In this document: in pieces, positions 56,801 through 59,148 of the stretch | Layout of the letters: each line of letters begins with the position of its first letter | Position numbering within the stretch: position 1 is the stretch's first letter | DNA from: Diospyros lotus | Taxonomy: Eukaryota > Streptophyta > Magnoliopsida > Ericales > Ebenaceae | Assembly (NCBI RefSeq): GCF_014633365.1 | Contig: NC_068349.1 | Coordinates: forward strand, 13,504,753-13,568,752 | DNA length: 64,000 bases | Direction: 5' to 3' | Position numbers and translations under genes: made by a program | The notes under the pieces: model-generated | Database searches by the model: none | Seen by the model: only the letters and a program-made list of their open reading frames with translations | What the model was told of the DNA's origin: nothing

Positions 56801-57556
56801 TTTTTACTTCTTATAATTGAGGAAATATTCTCTTGTTTCTTGCTTTCCTCAAGGCTACTTTATTTTGGTTTATTAAAGACAAAAGTTATATAAATGTGGG
56901 GTTTCATTTCTAACATTTATGGCCAAGGAAAAAAGATAAAACTTTGAAGAGTGGGATTTGACTTGATATAAAGAAACCTGATGTTCATAATTTGGTAGGA
57001 AATCTCTGCTTATTTTGGTTCAAAGATGGTCCAAGTTTTTGAAGAGTGACTTTGGTGACTTTCATGTTCCATCCAAGCTAGATTGTATGCTTGCGCAAAC
57101 TAATTGTGAGAATTGAACTACTGAAGCTGAAGTATAGTTTATTGAGGTCTATGATATATGCTATGTTTGTGAATTAAGGAAACATCATTTGATATGGGCA
57201 ATGATTTTTCATCAATATGTTGGACACTAGATCTTTAAGTTATTTGCTTCATCTGGATTTTGTACACCTTACCATCGTCATAACTACACACTATCCTAAC
57301 CAAATTAAGGTAGTGTGTAGTTATTGCTTCATCTAGAGCACTAGTCTCATTTTGGTGTAAGGATTTTTTTTCACCTTAGACTTCCATTATTGCTTTTGAT
57401 TTTTTTTTTTTTTCATCTTCTCTCCTTCCTCCAAGGTCATTATTAATGATTTTTGTGGTTTTTGAACTTTAGGAGGAGCAAAGGAGGCTTGCCTTGTATG
57501 CTGCATTGTTTCTACCATTTAGAAATACTACATATAGAGACAACAAATCTAAAAAG
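1878..57556 (+). CDS. CCA-adding enzyme (tRNA nucleotidyltransferase), eight internal exons, spliced, partial at both ends
   Basis: The enzyme adds or repairs the 3' CCA of tRNAs using CTP and ATP; plant forms serve cytosol and organelles. Eight exons (1878-1995, 21470-21522, 22178-22227, 22304-22402, 47711-47820, 47945-48072, 56349-56415, 57473-57556) join into one open frame of about 236 residues, against roughly 600 for a full plant protein. Visible class II nucleotidyltransferase signatures are motif B (RRDLTIN-SLFYN across exons 2 and 3), motif C ([18 protein letters not shown] across exons 4 and 5) and SRERIGHE at the end of exon 5. Motif A with its DxD metal ligands should lie in exons upstream of the window; the C-terminal body and tail lie downstream. 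Junctions are GT-AG and phases match throughout. Introns of 19.5, 25.3 and 8.3 kb are packed with retrotransposons. Family assignment is from remembered plant homologues; no search was run. Confidence 0.93.
2391..2827 (-). repeat. Gypsy solo LTR, related to the LTRs of element 2
   Basis: It begins TGTCACGG and ends TCGTGACA, the same termini as the LTRs of gypsy element 2 (15511 and 20672), and shares the internal order: ctaattccgat, GA-rich tract, ttacagcag stretches. It is 437 bp. The orientation is that of element 2 on the - strand. No internal region adjoins it. No clean 5-bp target duplication is visible (GATTG left, GTAGC right), so it is old or one edge is altered. Confidence 0.7.
2828..5600. 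other. Intron, mostly unassigned, with a degenerate GACAAGG repeat tract
   Basis: I recognised no gene here. About 3400-3690 holds a run of diverged copies of gacaagg and its complement ccttgtc (see separate entry). The rest is AT-rich intron with scattered T runs. A short purine-rich patch near 5400-5600 leads into the gypsy gag relic. Confidence 0.5.
3390..3690. repeat. Degenerate repeat built on GACAAGG / CCTTGTC
   Basis: The words gacaagg, ccttgtc and close variants (acaagtttgagtgacc, ggacaaggctgagt) recur about every 20-50 bases, in both senses, over some 300 bp. This looks like a decayed tandem array with inverted halves. No family was recognised. Confidence 0.5.
5600..6420 (+). pseudogene. 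Decayed Ty3/gypsy gag relic
   Basis: With frame changes, the + strand reads [12 protein letters not shown], then [34 protein letters not shown], and [20 protein letters not shown]. In order these match the plant gypsy capsid pattern (EPKxFxGxRNAKELENFLW, WWRRKxADIxRGxxxIxTWEDFK, ARKKLRxLxHTG, WAxxELxRRGVxDLxxAMxxAE). Stops and indels are frequent. No protease or reverse transcriptase follows, so this is an isolated 5' internal fragment, older than the full-length elements nearby. Confidence 0.6.
6425..7094. other. Unassigned intron sequence left of element 1
   Basis: No coding or repeat family was recognised. It ends with the target site CATAT (7095-7099) of gypsy element 1 and continues after that element at 12725. 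Confidence 0.4.
7100..7535 (+). repeat. Gypsy element 1, 5' LTR
   Basis: Starts TGTCACGGACATGCC and ends CACCGTGACA. It matches the LTR at 12284 with few differences by eye and the same length. The primer-binding site follows at 7539-7550. A TC-rich tract fills the downstream third. Confidence 0.95.
7579..12243 (+). pseudogene. Gypsy element 1 gag-pol, multiply interrupted
   Basis: Gag starts [11 protein letters not shown] at 7579. The capsid reads to ALMKK, then TAG at 8536. A CCHC knuckle at about 8692-8733 has Phe in the His position ([14 protein letters not shown]). Protease has LIDSG near 8925. The frame shifts near 9420. RT runs about 9600-10100 with FDDIL; RNase H has FETDA near 10440. 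The integrase zinc region (11000-11140) has Tyr for its second His. Integrase has DFVEG and SDRDK, but the third acidic residue is Lys (GQTKRV, about 11500). The tail ends with a VFHVSLLK region. Stops include 7774, 8341, 8536, 10037, 10508, 11291 and 11552; most fit C-to-T or G-to-A changes of CAG, CGA or TGG. Confidence 0.93.
12284..12719 (+). repeat. Gypsy element 1, 3' LTR
   Basis: Same 436-bp length and termini as the 5' LTR, preceded by a polypurine tract and followed by the target duplication CATAT. Confidence 0.95.
12929..13500 (+). mobile_element. LTR, primer-binding site and leader of a truncated LTR retrotransposon
   Basis: A 333-bp LTR runs from TGTTATGACC (12929) to AATGTGACA (13261) with a TATA-like cctataaaaagg near 13045 and a CT-rich downstream part. 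The primer-binding site TGGTATTAGAGC follows at 13264. The next 200 bases look like an untranslated leader. No gag follows, so only the 5' end remains. No target duplication can be tested because the 3' part is missing. Confidence 0.7.
13501..14195. other. Unassigned intron sequence
   Basis: Possibly the rest of the truncated element's leader, then intron sequence with repeated ttgatc and gttgact words near 13820-14000. No coding family was recognised. Confidence 0.35.
14196..15131. mobile_element. Candidate non-autonomous DNA transposon with GGGTGTTCA inverted ends
   Basis: The left end TTGGGTGTTCA and the right end TGAACACCCCTA are inverted complements apart from one or two bases. Subterminal stretches are also inverted and rich in ctggtc / gaccag and cagtctgg / ccagactg words (14215-14350 and 14975-15115). 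The flanks ctttttgct and acttttgct could be a 9-bp target duplication, which would favour a Mutator-like or hAT origin. The centre is AT-rich with no transposase, so it would need help in trans. Confidence 0.55.
15132..15505. other. Unassigned intron sequence left of element 2
   Basis: AT-rich, with a T run near 15430. It ends in the GGATG target site of gypsy element 2. Confidence 0.4.
15511..15929 (-). repeat. Gypsy element 2, 3' LTR
   Basis: The left copy in window coordinates is the 3' LTR of a - strand element. It has a GA run near 15616-15638. The complement of the polypurine tract (tctctccccctaac) follows from 15930. Confidence 0.95.
15963..20625 (-). pseudogene. Gypsy element 2 gag-pol, several lesions
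   Basis: Gag starts [11 protein letters not shown] at 20625 and shifts frame at a 14-bp tandem duplication (20477-20504). Gag resumes to ALLKN, then TAG at 19682-19684. The knuckle [14 protein letters not shown] is intact, and protease has [12 protein letters not shown] (18540-18100) has FFDDILVYS; RNase H has LETDAS. Integrase (17300-16660) has the HHCC region, DFIEE and SDRDK, but Lys replaces the third acidic residue (GQTKRV). The last part, near 16130-15970, reads [11 protein letters not shown] and NSWEYLPDL, a chromodomain-like end as in chromoviruses. Other stops occur before SPFASP, in YYR-FV-NYG, before TQLQKK, and at SD-EF. Confidence 0.93.
20672..21102 (-). repeat. Gypsy element 2, 5' LTR
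   Basis: The right copy is the 5' LTR. Its longer GA run (about 20773-20809) accounts for the extra 12 bp. The primer-binding site complement is at 20656-20669. Confidence 0.95.
21108..21469. other. Intron sequence before exon 2
   Basis: AT-rich intron end with a polypyrimidine region and acceptor at 21469. No feature was seen. Confidence 0.5.
21470..21522 (+). CDS. CCA-adding enzyme exon 2 (motif B start)
   Basis: Acceptor gtattacag and donor gtatat bound 53 nt encoding [17 protein letters not shown] plus two bases of a Ser codon. RRDxTIN is motif B, which contacts the ribose in class II CCA-adding enzymes and poly(A) polymerases. It joins in phase to exon 1 across a 19,474-bp intron. Confidence 0.92.
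21657..22025 (+). repeat. Solo LTR of the copia A family
   Basis: It runs from TGTCAAAGAGG to CTTTCTTGACA (369 bp), with perfect 5-bp flanks TCTCT (21652-21656, 22026-22030). The 3' half matches the LTR of copia A: cttctagaagatag, gtttccaaa, tttggaaactttc, caagaagtcttgt-like and aaagggagaataagattga in the same order. It sits in the short intron between exons 2 and 3. Without it and one TSD copy that intron would be about 281 bp. Solo LTRs arise by recombination between an element's two LTRs. Confidence 0.88.
22178..22227 (+). CDS. CCA-adding enzyme exon 3 (SLFYN segment)
   Basis: Acceptor ttggcag and donor gtttgt bound 50 nt: one base completing Ser, sixteen codons ([16 protein letters not shown]), then one base. 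This is the usual continuation of motif B. The preceding 655-bp intron is about half solo LTR; the following intron is only 76 bp. Confidence 0.92.
22304..22402 (+). CDS. CCA-adding enzyme exon 4 (motif C start)
   Basis: Acceptor ttccag and donor gtaatt bound 99 nt encoding the end of a Gly codon, [14 protein letters not shown], then [12 protein letters not shown] and the first base of Gly. This is the first half of motif C. A CT-rich tract follows the donor. The next exon is 25,308 bp downstream. Confidence 0.94.
22776..23125 (-). repeat. Gypsy element 3, 3' LTR
   Basis: 350-bp LTR, partner of 27830-28178, with the same ends and a GA-rich stretch near 22843-22920. Confidence 0.95.
23252..27768 (-). 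pseudogene. Gypsy element 3 gag-pol, catalytic residues lost
   Basis: Gag starts [11 protein letters not shown] at 27768, has a coiled-coil-like Glu/Gln-rich N-terminus, and breaks frame near 27360. The CCHC knuckle has Gly for His ([14 protein letters not shown]). A Glu-rich linker follows, then the frame changes near 26525. Protease reads [10 protein letters not shown] instead of the usual D-S/T-G. RT (25706-25248) has FFDDILIYS; RNase H has VETDAS. Integrase has DFIEG, but the second catalytic Asp is Asn (SNQDK). The third region (TERVNQ) survives only in another frame near 23900. Stops include one before SPFASL (about 25765), one after the RH QALA (about 24887) and one after ALSRRE (about 24628). 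Confidence 0.93.
27830..28178 (-). repeat. Gypsy element 3, 5' LTR
   Basis: 349-bp LTR preceded by the primer-binding site complement at about 27815-27827 and followed by the target duplication ACATG. Confidence 0.95.
28184..28979. other. Unassigned region with a short imperfect direct repeat
   Basis: No gene was recognised. Two imperfect copies of tgtgagcatcacttgctcaa lie at about 28652 and 28705, roughly 53 bases apart. A sequence like a primer-binding-site complement (ggctctgatacca, about 28273) has no LTR start beside it. Confidence 0.4.
28980..29768 (+). pseudogene. Copia E fragment: integrase C-terminal part and linker, + strand
   Basis: The + strand reads [19 protein letters not shown], then [33 protein letters not shown] and [10 protein letters not shown]. 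This is the typical end of copia integrase (HVPKxxWGEAxLTATYLINRxPS, KxFGCxxFVH, FxGYSxxQKGYKCY). It continues to [16 protein letters not shown], the segment before reverse transcriptase, and stops abruptly near 29768. There the adjoining copia sequence is in the opposite orientation. Confidence 0.82.
29768..31475 (-). pseudogene. Copia E gag, protease and pre-integrase region, - strand
   Basis: Gag starts [14 protein letters not shown] near 31475 and reads with lesions through [32 protein letters not shown] and [19 protein letters not shown] zinc knuckle, [16 protein letters not shown], has lost its last Cys. Protease reads [11 protein letters not shown] with Ile in the catalytic triplet. 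The pre-integrase zinc region ([11 protein letters not shown] ... [11 protein letters not shown]) ends near 29770, exactly where the + strand fragment ends. Integrase core and RT are missing. Confidence 0.85.
31555..31814 (-). repeat. Copia E 5' LTR with adjoining primer-binding site
   Basis: The complement of a Met-tRNA-like primer site (ggctttgattcca, 31542-31554) abuts TGAACAAAT at 31555. The candidate LTR runs to TTCCAACA at 31814 (260 bp). The 3' LTR was not found. Confidence 0.6.
31849..33922 (-). repeat. Large solo LTR, 2,074 bp
   Basis: The block begins TGTGACACC and ends GATGTTACA, flanked by the perfect 5-bp duplication ACAAG (31844-31848, 33923-33927). There is no coding sequence inside. 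On the - strand a TATA-like ggctataaatagg lies near 32935-32950, which sets the orientation. The size and the TGTAACATCCC-type start fit large plant gypsy LTRs. Open frames inside (for example 33134-33445) resemble no protein I know. Confidence 0.85.
33928..34055. other. Short unassigned segment
   Basis: Flanks the solo LTR on the right. Rejoined to 31815-31848 it would be the original insertion site. No coding family was recognised. Confidence 0.3.
34610..35250. repeat. AT-rich minisatellite, AATATATCATATATATTAT units
   Basis: Imperfect units of about 80-100 bp each contain a near-palindromic atatatcatatatattat core followed by aagtgctcttttccattt or ggaagtgcatttttctttt. At least seven cores are visible between 34618 and 35160. 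The array ends in (AATAT)n near 35229-35255. Confidence 0.8.
36305..36464. repeat. 80-bp tandem duplication
   Basis: Copy 1 (36305-36384) and copy 2 (36385-36464), both starting accttcaaca, are almost identical. The one difference I see is aag versus agg near the start. The near-identity points to a recent duplication. Confidence 0.9.
36520..36990 (-). pseudogene. Copia D protease and pre-integrase fragment
   Basis: The - strand reads [46 protein letters not shown] and later [18 protein letters not shown]. This is the usual copia stretch after the protease active site (SxxVxxADGSxxxVxGxG, LxxVLHVPxxxxNLLSVS). It is on the same strand as the gag pieces at 39403-40114 and 46579-46610, and is probably part of the same broken element. 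Confidence 0.72.
36991..37589. other. Unassigned, LTR-like non-coding sequence
   Basis: AT-rich sequence containing a TATA-like motif on the - strand (complement of gcgtatttatagtg, about 37205). Short repeats gaagtagaatcctaaatcaagtag occur near 37300-37350. It may be an LTR fragment, but no edges were confirmed. Confidence 0.35.
37590..39402 (+). repeat. Second large gypsy-type LTR-like block
   Basis: It has the plan of the solo LTR at 31849 in the opposite orientation. A gtcgaggg word occurs near the start, a TATA-like cctataaatatg near 38118, and the end GGGGGTGTTATA at 39402 resembles the GTGTCACA end of the other. Three or more copies of acttcggtcccat occur at 38788-38850. The left edge is uncertain and no target duplication was found. 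Short open frames near 37844-38142 are in this block and look non-coding. Confidence 0.5.
39403..40114 (-). pseudogene. Copia D gag, main part
   Basis: With frame changes the - strand reads [16 protein letters not shown] near 40050-40080, then [19 protein letters not shown] near 39840-39900, and a Cys-containing CNYCHSN near 39460. These match the copia gag order (KLNGxNYxxWSxxVxLWFxGxG, LCSLLWQSVDPxLxxxxRxYKT, GRGxxxCTYC). It is cut on the right by copia A and on the left by the LTR-like block. Confidence 0.75.
40115..41372 (+). repeat. Copia A 5' LTR, split by an insertion
   Basis: LTR sequence at 40115-40311 and 41284-41372 matches the two halves of the 284-bp 3' LTR. Removing the insertion and one TTA leaves 286 bp. 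Confidence 0.92.
40312..41280. mobile_element. Candidate PIF/Harbinger-like non-autonomous transposon with GC-rich interior
   Basis: 969 bp inserted in the copia A 5' LTR, flanked by TTA on both sides (40309-40311, 41281-41283), the 3-bp target of PIF/Harbinger elements. The ends GGTGGTGGTCTCTTCCTGTTTT and (complement) GGCTACGTTCTTTTTGCTGTTTT are imperfect inverted repeats, followed by inverted T/A-rich gttttgagtttt stretches. The middle (about 40680-41130) is strikingly GC-rich, with GGTGG/GGCGG words unlike the rest. No transposase is present. A 4-bp CTTA duplication is an alternative reading. Confidence 0.68.
41454..46287 (+). pseudogene. Copia A gag-pol, interrupted
   Basis: Gag starts [10 protein letters not shown] at 41454 and reads to the knuckle [15 protein letters not shown] (about 42253-42297), with a TAA at 41883. 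Protease is [14 protein letters not shown] near 42950. The zinc region [10 protein letters not shown] ... CAECEFAKH is near 43370-43500. Integrase has YSDVWGP, a diverged second site RFDNAKVF, and NGVAERKN near 43850. RT (44840-45570) has YVNDIVVTG, so the first Asp of YVDD is Asn. RNase H ends [12 protein letters not shown] near 46230. Frame changes and stops are scattered (for example near 43695, 43970, 44820, 45033, 45270). A possible foreign segment lies between gag and protease. Confidence 0.92.
42517..42927. other. Possible small insertion between copia A gag and protease
   Basis: About 411 bp of non-copia-like sequence interrupts the element between TCTLALNL and NSWILDSG. It is flanked by ACTTG on both sides (42512-42516, 42928-42932). 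The ends do not form clear inverted repeats or TG..CA, so the class is unknown and the direct repeat could be chance. Confidence 0.4.
46295..46578 (+). repeat. Copia A 3' LTR
   Basis: 284-bp uninterrupted LTR, preceded by a polypurine tract. It contains the inverted pair tccaaattcaaatttgga near 46444-46461. Confidence 0.93.
46579..46610 (-). pseudogene. Copia D gag start codon region
   Basis: The - strand starts [10 protein letters not shown] at 46610 and is interrupted after about ten codons by copia A. Removing copia A with one copy of its target duplication joins this in frame to the gag at 40110, which supports the nesting. The - strand leader runs from here to 46927. Confidence 0.75.
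46928..47160 (-). repeat. Copia D primer-binding site and start of 5' LTR
   Basis: The complement of a primer-binding site (gctctgattcca, 46928-46939) abuts TGTGAAAGAG at 46940, an LTR start for a - strand element. A TATA-like tatatatac lies near 47012. The far LTR edge is not determined; 47160 is approximate. Confidence 0.6.
47161..47710. other. Intron sequence before exon 5
   Basis: AT-rich intron; its left part may still belong to the copia D LTR. The polypyrimidine tract and acceptor are at 47690-47710. Confidence 0.4.
47711..47820 (+). CDS. CCA-adding enzyme exon 5 (motif C end and SRERIGHE)
   Basis: Acceptor cattttag and donor gtatat bound 110 nt. Two bases complete Gly, then 36 codons begin [11 protein letters not shown] and end ISRERIGHE in phase 0. 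ARFGF completes motif C, so the 25.3-kb transposon-filled intron divides this motif. The frame is intact. Confidence 0.94.
47945..48072 (+). CDS. CCA-adding enzyme exon 6
   Basis: Acceptor ttgacag and donor gttagt bound 128 nt, 42 codons plus two bases, from [10 protein letters not shown] to PLSRECE. IDLMVSG is the conserved continuation after RIGHE in plant homologues. The intron from exon 5 is 124 bp and free of recognisable insertions. Confidence 0.93.
48073..48745. other. Intron sequence after exon 6
   Basis: AT-rich, no recognised gene or repeat, ending where copia RT homology starts. Confidence 0.4.
48746..49830 (+). pseudogene. Copia reverse transcriptase and RNase H relic
   Basis: In shifting frames the + strand reads [33 protein letters not shown] (YADN for YVDD), [18 protein letters not shown], a diverged RNase H with [17 protein letters not shown] and [11 protein letters not shown], and a final ANVLTKRL. 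Many stops. It resembles copia A in sequence and order but is clearly older. Gag and integrase are absent. Confidence 0.8.
49831..50123 (+). repeat. Probable 3' LTR of the copia relic
   Basis: It follows the RNase H end and finishes with aagaggaataagattgg ... ttttcaaca, the LTR tail pattern seen in copia A. The motif gattgcttgttgctta occurs twice (about 49832 and 49907). The start was not fixed and no polypurine tract is evident. Confidence 0.5.
50124..51054 (-). pseudogene. Gypsy X, 3' end: LTR tail and integrase C-terminal region
   Basis: 50124-50211 looks like the tail of an LTR ending ATGACA. Then comes the complement of a polypurine tract (gcccccccctt), followed on the - strand by a diverged integrase end: [24 protein letters not shown] near 50690, [10 protein letters not shown] near 50820, [13 protein letters not shown] near 50990 and KLHMS near 51030. 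The Glu of the integrase triad is kept here. Gypsy Y interrupts it at 51055. Confidence 0.75.
51190..52012. mobile_element. Non-autonomous hAT-family element
   Basis: The 823-bp insert has perfect 13-bp terminal inverted repeats CAGTGTTCTAAAA / TTTTAGAACACTG and an exact 8-bp target duplication ATTTGCTA (51182-51189, 52013-52020), diagnostic of hAT. Next to the left end is a GC-rich zone with a perfect 20-bp palindrome (51207-51226) and many ccgcctagg / cctaggcgg words. The right end repeats ccgcctaagcc. The interior holds a CT-rich, Ser/Leu/Arg-coding stretch (51360-51600) and an AT-rich array of ttagatatatat units (51720-51880). No transposase. Confidence 0.9.
52450..54080 (-). pseudogene. 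Gypsy Y gag and protease
   Basis: Gag starts MADGM at 54080, with a TGA directly after (probably from CGA), then [15 protein letters not shown]. The capsid (53535-53188) reads [24 protein letters not shown] and [12 protein letters not shown], ending LAKI then TGA at 53188-53190. The knuckle region near 53050-53100 is damaged. Protease (52928-52641) reads [10 protein letters not shown] with Gly for Ser in the triplet and DVVLGVD. The frame continues to [13 protein letters not shown] near 52450. The element then jumps to the polypurine tract, so everything from RT to integrase is deleted. Confidence 0.83.
54107..54295. other. Junction segment between gypsy Y and gypsy X
   Basis: About 190 bp without recognised homology, where the 5' LTR of Y and the front of the X integrase would be expected. 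A deletion probably removed both. Confidence 0.4.
54296..56100 (-). pseudogene. Gypsy X protease, reverse transcriptase and RNase H
   Basis: From right to left on the - strand: protease [13 protein letters not shown] (near 56030), the linker [19 protein letters not shown] (near 55500), and RT with stops but FVFFDD-like [10 protein letters not shown] near 54955. Then come [18 protein letters not shown] and [14 protein letters not shown], a frameshift near 54590, and RNase [11 protein letters not shown] followed by [25 protein letters not shown], ending QQKLHTQL near 54296. Gag is missing to the right. It belongs to the same lineage as elements 1-3. Confidence 0.85.
56101..56348. other. Intron sequence before exon 7
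   Basis: It starts with a short direct repeat, aactatggttccactca (56078 area and 56129), then AT-rich intron with a pyrimidine-rich stretch before the acceptor at 56348. Confidence 0.45.
56349..56415 (+). CDS. CCA-adding enzyme exon 7
   Basis: Acceptor attctcag and a strong donor gtgagt bound 67 nt: one base completes Arg, then 22 codons from [11 protein letters not shown] to SVFS, ending in phase 0. It fits between exons 6 and 8 in frame and resembles the segment before [10 protein letters not shown] in plant homologues. Conservation here is lower than in the catalytic exons. Confidence 0.85.
56416..57472. other. Intron between exons 7 and 8
   Basis: AT-rich, with T runs near 56780-56800, 57366 and 57400. 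No transposon was recognised. It ends with the acceptor at 57472. Confidence 0.5.
57473..57556 (+). CDS. CCA-adding enzyme exon 8
   Basis: Acceptor aactttag and donor gtacac bound 84 nt, 28 codons from [13 protein letters not shown] to DNKSKK, phase 0 on both sides. [10 protein letters not shown] is highly conserved in plant CCA-adding enzymes. The donor is followed at once by long C and A runs. No later exon was recognised before the window end. Confidence 0.92.
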
Positions 57557-58035
57557 GTACACCCCCCACCCCCCCCCAAAAAAAAAAAAAAAAAGAATCC
57601 CCCCAAGAAAAAAAATGCGCACAAGCGGGAAAGGCTGCTCATTTTTTGCCCTTTCTCATTTGAGTTTCTACATGACCTAGTAACCTGTATGTCTTGTGTG
57701 CCTGTTGTTTATCCTGTTTTGTTGATATAGGAACTCTTTTTCAGATATCCAACTTCTATGTATATGCTACTAAGAGTTTTGCAGTGTAACTATCGATTTT
57801 TTTTTTAATTGCCTTGTGGATTAATATTTGTGCCGATCCCATTTTAATTAGTACCAGTTCCAGTTTGAAATTTTATGATGCTTTAGATATGCTGCTTTTT
57901 TAGGTTTAATTTTGCAAGGATGATTGCTTTTGTTACTTGTTAATCAAATTAAGGGCTATGCCACTATCTGTGGTTCTGTCTATTTTCCAATGCCTAAAAG
58001 TAATTTTGTCTAGCCAATTTTTTCTGGTTAAGACA
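57557..58035. other. Intron after exon 8 starting with C and A homopolymers
   Basis: Immediately after the exon 8 donor come ccccccaccccccccc and a run of sixteen or so A (57560-57594). The rest is AT-rich intron with no feature seen. Confidence 0.5.
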
Positions 58036-58376
58036 CATGTATAGGTGGGAATTTGGTTACTTGGAGAAGTTAAAAAGCCTCAGTCAAGTGCAGAGGCATA
58101 GTGTAGAGCTATGGTACTATTACTATGGCTTAAAAAATTGATGGAAGAATTGCTCAGAAGGGAAATGTCTATTTTGCAATAACCAGGCTGCCATTAGTAT
58201 AGCTTACAACCCGGTTCAACATGATCAAATAAAACATATCAAAATTGATTGACATTTCATCATGGAGAAAATAACATATCAGATTTTGGATGTTTTTCAT
58301 GTGATCCCAGAGGTCATTCCATCCCTTGGTTTGCAAGTTGGGCTGTGTGATATCTATGCACCACCTTGAGGGGGAG
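58036..58376 (+). pseudogene. Copia C family RNase H, 3' internal end
   Basis: The + strand reads VGGNLVTWRS, then with indels AEA, ITRLPLV (for NQAAISIA), RFNMIK (for HDRTKHIEID) and HHLEGEC at the end. This is the copia RNase H C-terminal order. A polypurine tract gagggggagtgt (58368-58379) leads into an LTR. Heavily decayed. Confidence 0.68.
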
Positions 58377-58623
58377 TGTTGACCAATATTTGGTAGAATA
58401 GTTTTCTCTTCCATGGCTGATGCATTTTCTTTTCTTTTGGTGTGAAATACTTTCTGAGTGTTAGATGCAGCTTAGTAGTGTTGCACATGGTGTTGTTTCT
58501 GTTGTATATATAGTTAGATAATCTGTTTATAGAGCTGTATATATACCTAATAGTGAATAGAGAATTCAATACTTCTTTTTCCCTCCATTTCATTGTCTCT
58601 CTCTTTGTGTCTCCCTTCTCACA
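58377..58623 (+). repeat. Copia C LTR
   Basis: 247-bp LTR from TGTTGACCAAT to CCTTCTCACA. It is preceded by a polypurine tract and followed directly by a primer-binding site, TGGTTTCAGAGC (58624-58635), so it serves as a 3' LTR for the sequence on its left and a 5' LTR for that on its right. Confidence 0.8.
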
Positions 58624-59022
58624 TGGTTTCAGAGCTATAAGAGTCTGTTGCAATCTAGGGTTTTTGTATGGTTATTGCATCCTAGGGTTTCTATTGTGCT
58701 ATTTGTTCCATTCTGAAGTTTGCACAATCTAAGTTCTAAAGTTGGGATTTATTAAGGTTTTGATTTGTTAGGGCTTTGATTTGAGATATAGTGATAGGCA
58801 ATTGATTGTCTCTCCTAATATTTCTTCAATCCAAGTTTTCACATTTGGGCAATATTATCTCAAGTTAGTTTGTCTCACCTATGACTCTAGTTGAAGGTTC
58901 TAAAGCCATTCACACAGGTGGTAAGGCTGATATAGTTCCATCAATTTCTCTTAATTGTGTATTGCATATTCCCAATTCTCCACATTTCTATTAGTTGTTT
59001 CACTTGGTCCCTTCATTGTCAG
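58624..59022 (+). pseudogene. Copia C leader and protease fragment, gag deleted
   Basis: After the primer-binding site about 230 bases of leader lead to a coding remnant (about 58880-59000) reading LVEGSKAIHTGGKA and SISLNCVLHIPNSPHF, a copia post-protease segment. Gag and the zinc knuckle are missing, so an internal deletion has occurred. Copia B is inserted at 59023. Confidence 0.6.
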
Positions 59023-59140
59023 TGTGAATAAAATAATAATCTGTATTATACCAAAAGTGTATAATACAAGAAAATATGTACACAAGTATTTTAAGTTAAT
59101 TACACTAATACCCCCCTACTTATACTTATTTTATTTAACA
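59023..59140 (-). repeat. Copia B 3' LTR
   Basis: 118 bp, AT-rich, near-identical to the right copy apart from small indels and a few substitutions. Confidence 0.92.
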
Positions 59141-59148
59141 CTCCCCCC

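Noticed and set aside
57453..57730. Open frames continuing from exon 8 into a Lys/Pro-rich stretch
   Set aside because: The exon ends at the GT at 57557. The Lys/Pro part is the homopolymer run in the intron.
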